A stretch of 64,000 bases of DNA from assembly GCA_963082975.1 (NCBI GenBank), contig OY720346.1:70113267-70177266 (forward strand), written 5' to 3'. This DNA comes from Labia minor. Its lineage: Eukaryota; Arthropoda; Insecta; Dermaptera; Spongiphoridae. The translations under genes were made by a program, and so were the position numbers. This document shows positions 35,229 to 48,500 of the stretch, in pieces (position 1 is the stretch's first letter; each line of letters begins with the position of its first letter). Below the pieces are notes generated by a model, which ran no database searches, was not told the DNA's origin, and saw only the letters and a list, made by a program, of their open reading frames with translations.

Positions 35229-36490
35229 AATAATATATAATATATAATTTTCGGTTTTTTTCGGTTCGGTTTGGATTTAGGAAAATTCTTCATAATATTC
35301 TTTATATAAATAATTTTTTCCATTATTAGTGAGTAATTATTAGAGATCTACGATAAATTTAACTACATATTTCTATTTTTTGAATTAAAATAGTTAATGA
35401 ATAATACTGGCTGGACAATGCGAAGATTTCGCACAATTATAGTAATGAATAATCGCGTATTAAAACAGTCAAATTATTTCAAATATCAAGCAAAGATATA
35501 AAGAAAAGGTAAATTTAAAAAAAAGTTTAAATTATATTATTTAATACATAATAATTTGTTAAAAGTTTGTATGCGAAAGGTTTTAATTCATTTTAATTCA
35601 ATCAGTATATTAAAATATTTATATCCACGACGGGGTTCAGTGTATATAACTTCTTTGTTGATCACTATTGAGTAGCATATCTTCTTTTTTCGACTTTTAA
35701 ATTGTTTATTTACCATATTAATAATGACAACACATTCTTTTATTGTATGAAAATTCTTTCATACAATCTTATTTTACTTTTTTTCGACATAAGCATCGTG
35801 CTCTTCTTTCTGTCCTCAGAAAAATAAACATGGTTTAATAAACCAATGTTTAATTTATATCATCATAGGACATCTTAGTTAAAAAAAATATTTAATAAAA
35901 TTATAAATTATATTATATACCTTATAAATTTTTACTACATACTAGTTTTTAGTGATATTTACAATGAATACAAAGTAACCAAATATATCAAGAAATAAAT
36001 ACTATAAAATATTTGTATAAAGAAAATAGCAATTCAATATCATCAACAAAAATATACAGTCTTATTTTACTTTTTTTCGACATGAGTATCGTGCTCTTCT
36101 TTCTTTAACCAATCGAAATTTTCTCTCATTTGGATCTTCGTTTTCACTCAAATTTGCAAATAGAACAATTTTTCAAAATATAAATTTAAATATAAAAAAT
36201 ATCACTTATTTTGTTTTAGAAAATATTAATCAATTAAGAGAAATATTCAATTTAATTTAATTTAAATTTACTTTTAATATTATAGAATATTAGAACTTAA
36301 AATAAAAATTTAAATATTATAAATCTTCTTTATATGGAAATTTCTAAAATTATTAATTTTATATTGAGTGTCAACGTCTTAACTGAGCCTCCAGAGGCTC
36401 CACATAGGTTGGGTCGGATTTTTGCCCATAACTTTGGAACGGATCAACTTTTTTGAATTTTTCAACCTTATACCTTATCCTCGGGTCATG

Positions 36491-36745
36491 ACTAGGGTGA
36501 CCAAACGTCCCGGTTTTCCGGGATTGTCCCGATTTTAGGTCCTCTATCCCGGCGTTACAGTCTATTGTCCCGGTTTTAAACATTTAGGACATTTCCAACT
36601 TTTTTTCTAAATTCTGGGGTGGTCACACTTGGTGATACTTAGAGCCATTTTGAAAATCGAATAAGAGCCAAATCGGGGAAAAATTTTACCTTTTTTTTAG
36701 GGAGCCACGGTTTGGCCACCGTTGGCATATAGTATGTAGGCCTAT
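36491..36745. mobile_element. Two partial GTGACCA-family/hAT fragments in tandem
   Basis: ctagggtgaccaaacgtccc ... gtcccggttttaaacattt is cut at about 36606 and followed by a second piece from ggggtggtcacacttgg to cacggtttggccaccg. A short palindrome ctccagaggctc-type (36385-36400) lies just before. The frame at 36371-36583 is antisense to this repeat. Confidence 0.55.
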
Positions 36746-37002
36746 TTAATTATCGGATTCGGGCCCTAGGCACGTGCCTAGTCCGCCCCTGATATTCAGT
36801 AACAATGTAAACACATTTGCCAAAAAAAAAATAAGAGTAATGATTTTCATATGTTAAAATTGTATTTTTTTTAAATAAATAAATATTGTTTTTACACCTT
36901 TTTATACCATATTTTATTCTAATGTCCCACTATAAATATACCTTGAAATAATAAATGGTTATTCACTAATAAATATTTAATATTTATAAACAAAATATAT
37001 GA

Positions 37003-37260
37003 AGGCGCCATTGGGTGCGTGGCCTCACATTAGCATGGTCCCGGGTTCAAGTCCCAAGCCTGGCAAGGGAATTTCCCTAGCTGGGATCTATGGGACGGAG
37101 TCAACCCAGCCTCCGGGAACAACATTGGGGAAAAGCTACTTGATAGCGCCTCCGATCAAGAAAATCAAGATAAAGGTTGAGAGGACCCGTTCTACTGATC
37201 ATTGATATAACCGGCTTGATAGGCGTTGTCTTTGCGTAGGACGTACAAAGTCAGAGGTTT
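37003..37260 (+). mobile_element. tRNA-derived SINE, most complete copy
   Basis: GGCGCCATTGGGTGCGTGG, then B box GGTTCAAGTCCC at about 37043, then the body (tccctagctgggatctatgg; cagcctccgggaacaac) and tail gaggacccgttctactgat. The frame at 36999-37205 is chance translation of the SINE. Confidence 0.8.
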
Positions 37261-37889
37261 TATACAAAATATATAAAACAATTTATACAAATTATTTTCG
37301 AGTTCCGTAGAGCCGTAGTAATAGAAATAGATAGATGGATAGAATATTTATAAACTTTTACTTTCTTTCTAGAAAATAAATTAATTTTTTTTAATAGATT
37401 CTTTAATATCTAATAAAATATATGTGAAAGTCGAGTTTTATCTATTAAATTTATTAAAATTATTAATTATAAGGTTTATTTATAAGCTTATTTTTTGAAC
37501 TTAACCTTATTATACTTTTTAAATGGTAAAAAAAAAATTAAAAATTAAATGGAAATACCAAAAATTCAAAGAAACAATTCTGATGATACTTGAATCTGTC
37601 TAAATCCACAGATTAATTATTTAATATAAATCATATTTAGTATTGATAAAAGTATTTCTATGTGTATATCATTAATACAATGAAATAAAATATCAAATAT
37701 TTTGAATTCATTTTTCCTGGACTATTCATTCATTGATTTATTTATAAATATGTAATTTTACTGTCCATTGAATTGTTTAGGATATAAATAGCTAAGATAC
37801 TTATAATACTATAGGTATGTACTTATTAATGATACTCGTATAAATACTACCATTATGTCGTAATATATAATCATACCTTTTGGTAATAA

Positions 37890-38185
37890 TACTTCACGTG
37901 TCTTAACTATTTATTAGGGCAGTTTTATTTAAAGTGTATTCTTGTTCGTGGATATGTAGGCCAACTTTATAGAACTATTTACTCTGGTTTGTTTTTATGG
38001 GATATGTTAATTGATGGAGGTGTGTTGTCAGTAGGAAAGAAGAAAGGAAACTTTACCAGCAGCTGCTTGTCCCGTTAGTGAAGTATCCACGTCCTATACT
38101 AAATATTTAAATAATCGACAAAAGAAGCGATTGAATGACTTGCCGTTAGTAAAATTGTCTACTGAATAATGGCAATTTAATTACT
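37890..38185. other. GC-richer single-copy island
   Basis: gaaactttaccagcagctgc ttgtcccgttag and gatggaggtgtgttgtcagt are moderately GC-rich and unrepeated. No frame worth calling. A promoter or untranslated exon is possible. Confidence 0.3.
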
Positions 38186-38493
38186 CATATAGATACAATA
38201 TTGTAAACATCCTTAGACTTTAACAAATTTTAAACGCTTAGATTTATTATATATGATCGATTTTTATACAAAATATTGTTAAAAAAGGCTTAATATGAAG
38301 TAAATTTAAAATACATATCTATAATTATTTAGTAAATAAAATTGTACATAAGATTATAGAGTTAAACTTTCATATAATATATCTTATCTTATTATACTAG
38401 CAAAAATTGTATATATATATATATATATTTGTATTTTTGATATATTAAACCGCTTCAAGGATTTTTTTGAAGTTCACACCATAGATAATTTTT

Positions 38494-39099
38494 ACTATCT
38501 CGCCAGAGATAGTATTGCGATCACGAAAATTATCGATGTCGAGATTTTGATGATTTTATACGTTTTGAAGGTTCCTGAATCATTTTCACAAAGGTTGAGA
38601 AAAATGTCTCTCTGTGTGTGTGTGTGTGTGTGTAGACAAGATTACGCAAAAACGATTTGAGCTAGAATAATGAAATTTGGTATACGAGCATTATTCAAAA
38701 TTTGTAGTTTTCTATCAACTTTTGGGAAATGTAGCTCAACCGGAAGAAGGTCATTACCTACAACGTTTTGATTTTTTTTCCTCTAAAGTGACTATAAAAA
38801 TAAAGATATAGGTTTGATAGTTTTCACATGATTAAAAATTGTATAAAACTGCTATATATAGAATTTCAGCTTGATTGAATCGCTGAAAATACCGGAATCA
38901 ATTTTTTAACACTGCAAATCACGAGCCAGCACGTGACGTGGTGCCATCAACAAAGAACCAAACATGCACTGGTTGAATAAATATTATCTATTAATTTTAA
39001 TTTATAATATTTATAATTAATTTAATTTAATTTAAATATAATATATTATGTTATTTAATCCAATTCAAATTGCAGGATAGTCGAGTGGAGGCATTCCAT
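38494..39099 (+). mobile_element. RC-A copy 10, inserted in Hel-D
   Basis: Full-length with an intact 5' hairpin (ACTATCTC gcca GAGATAGT) and (TG)n at about 38612-38632. Hel-D sequence (atagataatttt / ttattataaagaaaaatcgatc) continues on either side without an obvious target duplication, as expected of a rolling-circle insertion into a T-rich target. Confidence 0.78.
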
Positions 39100-39134
39100 C
39101 TTATTATAAAGAAAAATCGATCTTTTCTTTTTTG

Positions 39135-39270
39135 TTTTTTCTTAAGAAGAAAGAAAAGTAACATATTTGCTTTAAGTACACTTAAATAAACAATTATTAA
39201 AGAATTAAAATAAATATAATAATAAATATTTAAATTGATCTGTTGATTATTTGTAGAAATAAATATAAAC
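39135..39270 (+). repeat. rep-J copy 2
   Basis: Second copy of the 35095 repeat, immediately downstream of RC-A copy 10 and the Hel-D continuation. Confidence 0.65.
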
Positions 39271-39996
39271 AGTTTTTCATATTTTTTATTATTTATTTTT
39301 ATATTAAAAATTTATTTTCTTTAATGAATTTATCAATTTATTCATTGGTTTCAGCCTCGGGGAAAATCCTCTTTGTTAGTTTTTTCTTAATTTAAAATAG
39401 GAATTTTAATAATAAAAAAATGGCGCCGAGCTACGCCGGACAGCGCTTCTTTAAATACAAAATATTAATAAAAATAAAAATAAAATTAAAAATATTTATT
39501 TTAATAATATTTTGTAATCAAATTACAAAATATATATTATGTTATATCCACAGGCCATACTTTTCTGTCCTTTAGTGCATTAATACGTACGTTTAAGAGC
39601 TGTATGTTTAATAACTATTTTTTTTAATTTATGTTTTTTTAAATTATTCGAAATTGTTTCATGTATTTCGTAGTTTATTTATTTTAAATAATAATCTTAA
39701 TAAATATTCATAGATCATTTAGAATAATTTTTTTAAAAGTACCCTGTGGTGGCTTGGTGAACCAGGTTCGTATATTATATAATGGTCGTATTTTAATAAT
39801 TAAAATTTATTGACCTTATACCTTGTCTTATTTTGATTTATTCATACATAGCATACATTTATCAATTTTGGACAAGAACACAAAATATTTATTTTCTAAA
39901 TGTTGAAAATCTCATGCTTCTAATAAATAATTTATCAGTAATTTATAATTGAAATTATTTGGTTTTAATATTTTTTAATTCATAATGTGTTTTGTT

Positions 39997-40320
39997 GGGG
40001 TAACCAAACGTCCCGGTTTTCCTGGATTGTCCCGATTTTAGGTGCTCTGTCCCGGCGTCCCGAAAAATGTCTTCGGGACAGTCTGTTGCCCTGGTTTTTA
40101 AATATTTAGGTCCAACAAACGTATTCTTACAATCAGTTTGGCTTTTATTTTCGATTTTTCATTCAATATGGCTCTAAAAAAATAAAAAACAAATAAGGTA
40201 AAATATTTTTCCGATTTGGCTCTTAAACATTTTCAATTTTTCATTCAATATGGCTCTTAAAAAAAGGTAATTTTTTTTACAAACCGGGAGGTTTGGTGTT
40301 TTCGAAATATGGTCACCCTA
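39997..40320. mobile_element. hAT-like MITE, GTGACCA family
   Basis: Left ggggtaaccaaacgtcccgg, right gaaatatggtcaccc, with gtcccgattttaggtgctct inside. Orientation is opposite to the 19276 copy. Confidence 0.65.
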
Positions 40321-40889
40321 TGTTATGCGTATATTTGACTGAAATAGAGAAAGTTAAATATTCTCATTTACTACCAATCTTACCTTAATTAATAATTTAA
40401 TATATCATCATAATATCAAATTTTTATAATTATAATAAAATCACCCTAAATGCATTTAATTCAATCAAATAAATACTCTTATTTTCTATTCTATTACCAG
40501 CTTGTTTGTTTTTCTTTTTTTTTAATAATTTTGCCAACTATATAATAAAAGAGAACAGATTTCTAATTTAAATGCACAGATAATACAAAGTTTCAACATT
40601 TTTCTCTTTTCGCCATCAAAATTCAGTATGTATGATCACCATTAAATAAATTTCCATCAAAAGAAATTATTTTCACTGGGCCATCCTTTAGCCAATTCCT
40701 TTCACCAGATCTAGATAATGGAGAAATACGTTAATAAATTTTTGAATAGCTAATATTATATTATATATACGTACCTTTAGAAATTAACATTAACTTGAAC
40801 TTAATTTGAATAAAGTTGAATAACATTTAAATAAATTGATCAGTAAAGATAATCATATGAGTTTTTATACTTGGTATACTTTTTTTATA
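40321..40889. other. AT-rich intergenic DNA
   Basis: No feature recognised between the GTGACCA MITE and the mariner. Confidence 0.6.
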
Positions 40890-42053
40890 TTAGGTCTGGT
40901 AAAATGTATGCGACTTTTTTCAAATTACTCTGAAATTATAAATCGTACCGCCACCACTAAATGCTCATTAAAAAGATAACATTTCGAGTGTTAGATGAGT
41001 GTCAAACATTAAAATTGGTTTAGTAGTTATTTTTTCATTTAACCATGGAGAAAAATAATGTAAAAATCGCTATATTTTGCAATATTACTATGAAAAAGGC
41101 AAGAAGGCTTCACATTCTTATGAAAAAATTTGTGTTGGATGCTGTGAAGATACTCTTTCAAAAATTATTACACTAACTTTAGTTCAGCAAATTTTGATCT
41201 GAAAGATGAGCAAAGTTGATGCAATTTTTGAGAAAGGCGACCAAAATAGGCATATTAGCAGCTATTGCTAATGAACTAGGCATTATCCATAAAACGGTTT
41301 TAAGCAATTTATATAAATCTAGTTACAAACAAAAGATAGATAGATGTTTGGGTTCCCCATGATTTGAGCATGAAAATTATTTTAAATCGAATAAATATCT
41401 GCGATTCGCTGCTAAAACGGAATGACATGGAGCCTTTTCTGAAACGTATGATAACGGGTGATGAAAAGTGTATCTCGACAATCGAAAGCGTCAATGGCGA
41501 GCCATTCTAACAGTTTGCAAAACATGGATGGACATTAAAATAGGTGATGCTAAGTGTAAGGTGGTACTGGAAGAGAACCGTTCACCATGAGGTACTTCCA
41601 GCTGGACAGACGATTACTTCACAACTCTGAACTCTCAAATCTGTCAACAACCAAAGAAATTAAGCCCGAATTAAATAATAGGAAAGGTGTCTTCCATCAT
41701 CACAAGGTCCAGTCACACAGTTCTATAATGATACATCAAAAGTTGTAAGAGTTTGATCAGGAAGTTTTAATGTACCTACCATATATTTTGGACCTCTGAC
41801 TATCACTTATTCCGAACTCATCAGAACTCCCTTAATGTAATTAAACATGATTTAAAAGGTCTCTGTAAAGGTTGATTCAGTTTTTCAAGCAGAAACCGCA
41901 GAAATTCCGAAGGTATCATGGTTCTGTCCTAAAAATGGTGAAAGAGTGTCATTAATAATGGCGCATATTTGATTTAAACAAATTAATTTTCATACATTAT
42001 AATAACGAATAGAATTTTACGAAAAAAAAACCGGGAACTTTTTACCAGACCCA
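40890..42053 (+). mobile_element. Degenerate near full-length mariner
   Basis: Between TA dinucleotides (40888-40889 and 42054-42055), with imperfect ends GGTCTGGTAAAA. Plus-strand fragments in several frames match mariner transposase: IIHKTVLSNLYKSSYKQK, WVPHDLSMKIILNRINICDS, FLKRMITGDEK and a final NNGAYLI. It has many stops and frame shifts. The minus-strand frame at 41309-41494 is its antisense shadow. Confidence 0.85.
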
Positions 42054-42658
42054 TACCCATTATAATGATTCGAATGGATTTAATTTCATTGAAAATAATT
42101 ACTCAAACATAAATACTATAATAAAAAGCAATAATTTAGAAAATAATAATGATTATATTGTCATTAAATACCGGTAATAATGGATTGATGACATAGCCAT
42201 TGAGGCCATCAATTTAAAATCCAAGAGAAATACTATATCATAATAGTTTCTATATGAATCATCAATGAACTCAATTAATATTCTATTAAAAATAAAAAAA
42301 AATATTTATTATATTCTTTACTTAGAATTAAAGTTTATTTACCGCTTTCTCAAAAATTATTAGTATGAATGTTGCTATACAATTAATAAATAATGACAAA
42401 TTAATTAGGAAATTGAATTGGCAGAATTTAAAGATTTTTTTTTAGTTAAATATACTTAAATATACGTGTGAGTGTATGAATGAACGTGTGTGTGAGTGTG
42501 TGCATGAATGCAAACTTATTTTGCCAAATTTACTAAAAGTTTTATATAAGTTGATTGTAAATAGAAAATAAATTTTAAAAAAAATATTCTTATTAAATTT
42601 ATATTTTATAGTTTATTATAAAATTATATATAATTTATTATTATTATTCATTCTTTTT

Positions 42659-43388
42659 ACTATCTCGCCAGAGATAGCATTGAGATCACTAAAATTTGTT
42701 GATTTTGATGTTTTTATACGTTTTGAAGGTTCCTGAATCATTTTCAATAAGATTGAGAAAAATGCCTGTGTGTGTGTGTGTGTGTATGTATGTAGACAAG
42801 ATTACGCAAAAACGGTTTGAGTTAGAATCGACTATCTCGCAATTTCAATTGGATTAAATAACATATATTATATTTAAATTAAAAATTTAATTAATTATAA
42901 ATTAAAATTAATAGATAATATTTATTAAACCAGCGCATGTTTGGCTCTTTGTTGATGGCACCACGTCACGTGTTGGCGCGTGATTTGCAGTGTTAAAAAA
43001 TTAATTCCGGTAGTTTCAGAGATTCTATCACTCTGAAATTCTATATATAGCAGTTTTATGCAATTTTTAATCATGTGAAAAACTATCAAACATATATCTT
43101 TATTTTTACGGTCACTTTAGAGGAAAAAAAACCAAAACGTTGTAGGTAATGACCTTCTTCTGGTTGAGCTACATTTCTCAAAAGTTGATAGAAAACTATG
43201 AATTTTGAATAATGCCCATGTACCAAATTTCATGATTCTAGCTCAAACCGTTTTTGCGTAATCTTGTCTACTAAAATACACACACACACACAGACATTTT
43301 TCTCAACCTTAGTGAAAATGATTCAGGAACCTTCAAAAAAACATCAAAATCTCGACATTGAAAATTTTCATGACCTCTGACGAGATAA
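42659..43388. mobile_element. RC-A copy 11, head-to-head fusion of two copies
   Basis: Bases 42659-42829 are the forward 5' third of RC-A, up to gagttagaatcg. At 42830 the sequence switches to a reverse copy (actatctcgcaatttcaattgg...) that continues to gacgagata at 43388. The two are joined with no spacer. Confidence 0.7.
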
Positions 43389-44177
43389 TAAATAGAATAA
43401 TTTTAATTTTAGTAATATTCAAGGGTTAACCCCACATGAATTTAATTTTATTTCTTCTTAAATAAAATCATTTAAAATATAAATTAATTAATTTCTTTTT
43501 AACACAATTATTTTGATTTTTGTTTAACTTTTGTTTATAAATTTTAATGTTATAAACACATCTTTTAACATCAAATTAATGTTCTATTAATTTTCTATTA
43601 ATTTAATTGCTAATACAAATGAAATTAATTTTCAATATGCTTGTAAAAGCTTAAAAAAATAAATTAAATTAAAGATATATAGTATTAAAAATTATTTATA
43701 AGTATTTATATCATGATTTATTAGATCAATTAAATTTTAAACTAAAGTTTAAAAATAAATATTTTATTATTTATAAACAGAATGAAGAAAATCTTACCGG
43801 AAATTATTTTGTTTTAATTTTATGGATCATCTGATTTTTATAAAAACAGGCGGAAATAATAAATTAAGACCAAACACATTCAAATAATACACACTTGGTA
43901 TTTGTTTTTGTTTAATTGGAATATTTCCGGCCTCTATTAGTTGCACCGTTATAATATATGGTCAATACTTTTTAAGTAAATCCCACCCATGTCAAACACA
44001 CACATTTTAGTTCTATTATTTTTCCCATAATAGATGCTTGTTTAAGAAAATTCTACTTATCATACATTGTAAATAAATAAAATTAACATTCAAGTATAGT
44101 TTATTTTTGAAAATATTTATTCAGTGTTAAAATAAACTAGATAGTGCATAAAAACCAAAGAATAATTTACGATGATA

Positions 44178-44860
44178 TACGAGGTCTGTTCAAAAGAAAA
44201 GGTGAATTTTGAATTTTCGCGGGCTGTGTACATTCGATTATCGAAATTTTTTTGTTATGTTGGTACACATACGTTTCTAATATGTTGACATTATCAGCCA
44301 TTTTGGATTAGTAATTTGTTTTTGACAACTGAAAAAGTTAGTCAGTCACCTTTTGTGTGTTCTTCGATTTTTTACTTAAAAAAATGTATCAAAGAACCTG
44401 TATCTGTTCTTGCCAACAGGTCGTACTGTTAATAAGGAATTCCACAAAGAAGTTATGCAACGTTTGCCTGAAGCAATACGGCTCAAACGATCGGAATTGT
44501 GGAAAAATAAATCATGGAATGCACCAGCTCACACATCATTGCTTGTTCGTAATTTTTAGGCCAAAAACACCGTAATCATGCCTCAACCATCGTATTCAGC
44601 AGATTTGGCTCCCTGCGACTTTTTCCTATTCCCAATGAAAGGAAAGCGTTTTGCCACAATTGATGAGATAAGTAAAAAATCGAAGAACACCCAAAACGTT
44701 ACTAAGTTTTAAAATTGTGAAAAACAAACTACTAATCCAAAATGGCTGATAATGTCAACATATGAGAAACAATGTGTCCAACATGAAGAATTTTCGATAA
44801 TCGATTGTACACAGTCCGCGAAAATTCCAAATTCACCTTTTCTTTTGAACAGACCTCGTA
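44178..44860 (+). mobile_element. Mariner-like element with about 205-base inverted repeats
   Basis: Flanked by TA (44176-44177, 44861-44862). The arms start TACGAGGTCTGTTCAAAAGA and remain alignable for about 205 bases, up to gttcttcgattttttactt on each side. Between them is a transposase scrap (GRTVNKEFHKEVMQRL, NAPAHTSLLV, YSADLAPCDFFLFP) lacking the N-terminus, the second Asp and the C-terminus. It is close to the 32535 pseudogene. The frame at 44357-44575 is not a gene. Confidence 0.85.
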
Positions 44861-45379
44861 TATGTCTTCAATTAGGCCGTCACAAAAATTAAGAAGGGTA
44901 AACCCTCAAACAGCACAAGGTACATTTAAAAGTCAATAATTAGTGTTCAAATATAACAATCAAGAAAAATTATAATTTAATAAACAAAAATAGAAATTGT
45001 ATTTATATCTTATTAATTTATTAGTATGTCATATTCTTAAATTAATAAACGATTTATCTAATCTATTAAAAGAGATTTAATATAATATTTTATATATCCT
45101 AAATAGAAATTTTTGGATAAGTATATAAAATTTAAAAACAAAATAATAAAATAAGAAATAATATTTTATTTGGACAAGATTTTGGTAACCTATTTATGAT
45201 TTAGTTGAATTTTATTTAGAGATCATAATTCTCGAAAGAACTTGTTTTTAGTTTATTTAGAAAAAGAAAATAATTATTAAGATGTTTTACAAAACATATT
45301 CTATGAGAGTTATATATCATTTTTCAACCACAAAAATAAATGTCTAATCGGGTTGTTAAGGCGACCGGTTTGTTGTTTA

Positions 45380-45387
45380 TATCGATA
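45380..45387 (+). promoter_or_regulatory. DRE motif TATCGATA upstream of TPGS2
   Basis: A perfect palindromic TATCGATA lies 74 bases before the TPGS2 start codon. In Drosophila and other insects this is the DREF-binding core-promoter element of broadly expressed genes. Its position fits a short 5' UTR between about 45390 and 45460. Promoter function is inferred. Confidence 0.5.
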
Positions 45388-45460
45388 CGCTTCAGTGAAT
45401 TTCATATTAAACACATTCTTTGGCATTTTCGGTGTTTATGTTTCGAAATCCAATATTAGC

Positions 45461-45518
45461 ATGGAAAACGAGGATTCATTTTATGATAGTTTGACTTTGG
45501 GTCTAATTGAACAACTCG
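45461..45518 (+). CDS. TPGS2: TPGS2 exon 1 (N-terminal micro-exon)
   Basis: The exon runs from ATG (context tagcATGG, A at -3, G at +4) to CTC G followed by the donor gtaagc, phase 1. It encodes MENEDSFYDSLTLGLIEQL, whose LTLG matches the N-terminus of animal TPGS2. The frame is open further upstream, but residues before this Met do not resemble the family. Reading past the donor gives only a short tail before a stop, so splicing here is needed. Confidence 0.87.
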
Positions 45519-48500
45519 GTAAGCGTAATTTGAATTCAATCCATCTAGCAGATTACTATGAATTAGAAACAAAATAAGGTAATTGTTTACAAACCGGGTT
45601 GCTCGAGGGATTTGGATAAAGCTTTGCCAGTGGGTTCCTTTTTTAATTCCAAAAAAACTATCCTTATTCAATATTTCTCGGTCTCTTCTAGTTTACGAGA
45701 TAAAAATTATTAAAATTTGCATATAAATCCATTGACATTCTATTTAGCTGCCATGTTTTATTAATTTGACCAGCAGACTAATTTTCTGGGTTTTTTTTCG
45801 GTTCGGTTTGGGTATAGGAAAATTTTTTAATTTTTTAATAATAAGTTAATATTTAGTGAATTAGTCAATAAAGGATTATTAAATAGCTGCTCATTCATAA
45901 CTAGTTTATTTGACAGACTTTAATAATTTTTATCTCGTATACTCGAATAGACCGAGAGATATTGCATAGGGAAAGTTTCTTTGGAATTAAAAAAGGAATT
46001 CACTGGCAAAGTTTCATCCAAATCCCTGAGCCTTCCCGGTTTGTAAACAATTACCCAAATTAATATTATCATACTAGTACTAAATGAATGAAAACAATCT
46101 ATTATTTTCTAGCCATTTAATTATTATCACAACCCTAAATTCAGTAGCGCAACCAGAAATTTTTAATGGGGGGTGCAAATTTTTTTTTGTAGATAAATTT
46201 TTTTATTCATTTTTATTAACTTGTACATGAAATTAAGCATAAGGAATATTAAATAGAGAAACATTAAAGAAAAATCGATAAAAGTAGATTTATATTCAAA
46301 AAGAGCAAAAACATTAACTATTAAATATAAAAATCTAATTTGCTTCTTTATGTAAATAATTTTCTTATTCATTTTTATTTAAATGTACATTAATTAAATA
46401 TAAGCAATATTAAATCGACAAACAATTGAAAAAATAGATGAACATATAGATATAGCCAAAAAGAAAAAAAAATATAATTAAATATAGAAATCTAATTTTC
46501 TTCTTTGTTGCTGCAAAATTTCAAAAATTTCTTCCAAAATAAAAAATGTTTACTAGTTTGATTTAATTTTTTCATAAATATATTTTATTTTCAGTAATTC
46601 AGTATTATTTGCAATATATTTTTTTTTAATTAGGGGGTGCATATCCACCCATGCACTCCCCCTGGTTGCGCCAATGCCTAAATTGTCCTATTTTAATTTA
46701 GCTGTCTACAATCTAATTTCTAATTTCTACAAAAAAAATTCTTGTTTAATTAGGAGATTTAAAATGAATAGATAATTATATATATTTACCCATTGTAAAT
46801 AGAAAAAATTTCAATGAAATTACTTAGAGTATATTGTTAAAAACATTTAATACTTATTATAAATAATTAAATTAATTTAAATTAATTTTCGTATTATAAT
46901 AATTGGTAGAAATAATAATATTAAAATGCAAATTAAGTTATTTAAAATCCAGGAATCACAAGTGTTTATAATATAAAAAATTGAATAGTTGATCCATTTG
47001 TAAATTTTCACTCATAGCAAAACTCTCAAGGAGTTTATAAAGCATAGGTTCCCAAACTTTTTTTGTGTCGCAGACACCTTGTTATGTTTTTCGGTTTTGG
47101 GTAGACCCCCTAAATTGATTTTGATTTTTTATAAAAAATTTTACCCTTTTTTTTAGAGCCCTATTGAAAAATCAAAAATGTTTTAAAAGCCATGTCGGAA
47201 AAACAATTTACCTTTTTTTTTAAGAGACATATTGATAAAAAAAATCAAAAAAGGTTTCAAAATCCCTGTCGGAAAACATTTTACCTTTTTTTTAGAGCTG
47301 GGAAAACACGTAGACCCCCATTTTCATTTCATGTACCCCCAAATTTGTTATTCGCTGCCATGAATCCCCTGGAGGTTAAAATAGACCCCGTTGGGAACCT
47401 ATGTTCTAAAGCTTAATATTGGGAAAAAATAAATAACTTCGCAATTTTTCAATTGTTTCATTAAAAATGAAATTTTTCGATCTTAAGTTTTCAAAATTAA
47501 TATTGCTTGAACAATCTACAATTCTTTGCCAGCTAATTTAATTAAATGTTTCTTCGAGTTTAATATTCTTCATCGTACTTGGAAATCGTAGAGAAATCGC
47601 ATTCTTATTCATCAATTAAAAGATAAACTTCCATTAAGTTTTTTTAATAATAAAATTATAGAAAATGTTACTGTTAAAAAACAACATAAACATTATTTGT
47701 ATGTATAAATATAAAAAATAAGTTATTTTTACTTTTTATCTAGTATAAATTAAGGAAAAGGGGGACATCTTTCATTTTTAATATCTAATAATAAATGTGT
47801 AAAAAAAGTAATTATAGTAAAAATTTTTATTTTAATATAATATAGAATAGTAATATTTATGTCATATGACATTTAAAGAGAAAGTATTTATTTTATAAAA
47901 TGATATTAATATCAGGAAATGTTGATTTATTAATTTTCAAAAGTAATACTAGACCCTTCACACCAGCTAATTCTCTTGTGAAAGTATTTCTTATTTTAAA
48001 TATTAAATCGATTATAATAATTTTTAAAGAAATATAGAAATTAAAAAAAATTAAGGTTATATTTTAGAATAAGAAAATTACATTAAAAAGTCATTTTGAA
48101 ATATTAAACCCATAATATATTTATTTAATATTTTTATTAACTCATTGCTTAATATTTATTCAAAAAGTATTGAAAGTATTAATATCCAATCGTGAAAGTT
48201 AATTTTAGAGTGAGAATAAATATCATTCAGAAGACAAGTGAATTAAATTGAAACTAAAGAACAAACTCGATACGTTTAATAAAATATTGAGATTTTGTAA
48301 ATTGTTTAGATTTGTATCCCGTTAAACATCTGTTTCCTTTTACAATTGAGATACAAATTAAGTAAAAGGGCTTAATTAAGAGGGGTGGGCAGAGTATTAT
48401 GAGTATTATAAAGATGGGAGTTTATTTATAGTTCAGGTTTAATTGGTCACCCCATTGCTTTTAAAATAGCTATAAAATAGCCATAAATAAATATTTATTA

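Larger units (their letters stand above)
33082..36490. other. Intergenic DNA
   Basis: Holds the SINE, tandem duplication, RC-A miniature and rep-J. At 34368-34440 two cgagtac-g/acgtactcggg blocks (GC-rich) recall the Hel-D end. A 45-base line (ttttactttttttcgacat...) is repeated at 35768 and 36063. No gene. Confidence 0.5.
36746..38386. other. Intergenic DNA around the SINE
   Basis: A perfect 16-base palindrome CTAGGCACGTGCCTAG lies at 36766-36781, in what looks like another hAT end (gtccgcccctga). Otherwise AT-rich apart from the 37890 island. Confidence 0.5.
38387..39720 (+). mobile_element. Hel-D copy split by RC-A copy 10
   Basis: TCTTATCTTATTATACTAGC starts the element. It is broken at 38493 by RC-A and resumes at 39100 with ttattataaagaaaaatcgatc. 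Later blocks include ggtttcagcctcggggaaaa and a GC-rich atggcgccgagctacgcc. rep-J lies at 39135-39270. The 3' hairpin is missing, so the right limit is approximate. Confidence 0.5.
42054..45379. other. Intergenic DNA upstream of TPGS2
   Basis: Apart from RC-A copy 11 and the 44178 mariner, AT-rich with a short (TG)n-like patch at 42470-42510. No gene. Confidence 0.55.

Noticed and set aside
36999-37205. 68-codon frame
   Set aside because: Chance frame through the SINE; not kept in the copies at 1 and 33745.
45353-45460. N-terminal extension of TPGS2 exon 1
   Set aside because: In frame but without family similarity and upstream of a well-placed ATG; more likely 5' UTR next to the DRE motif.
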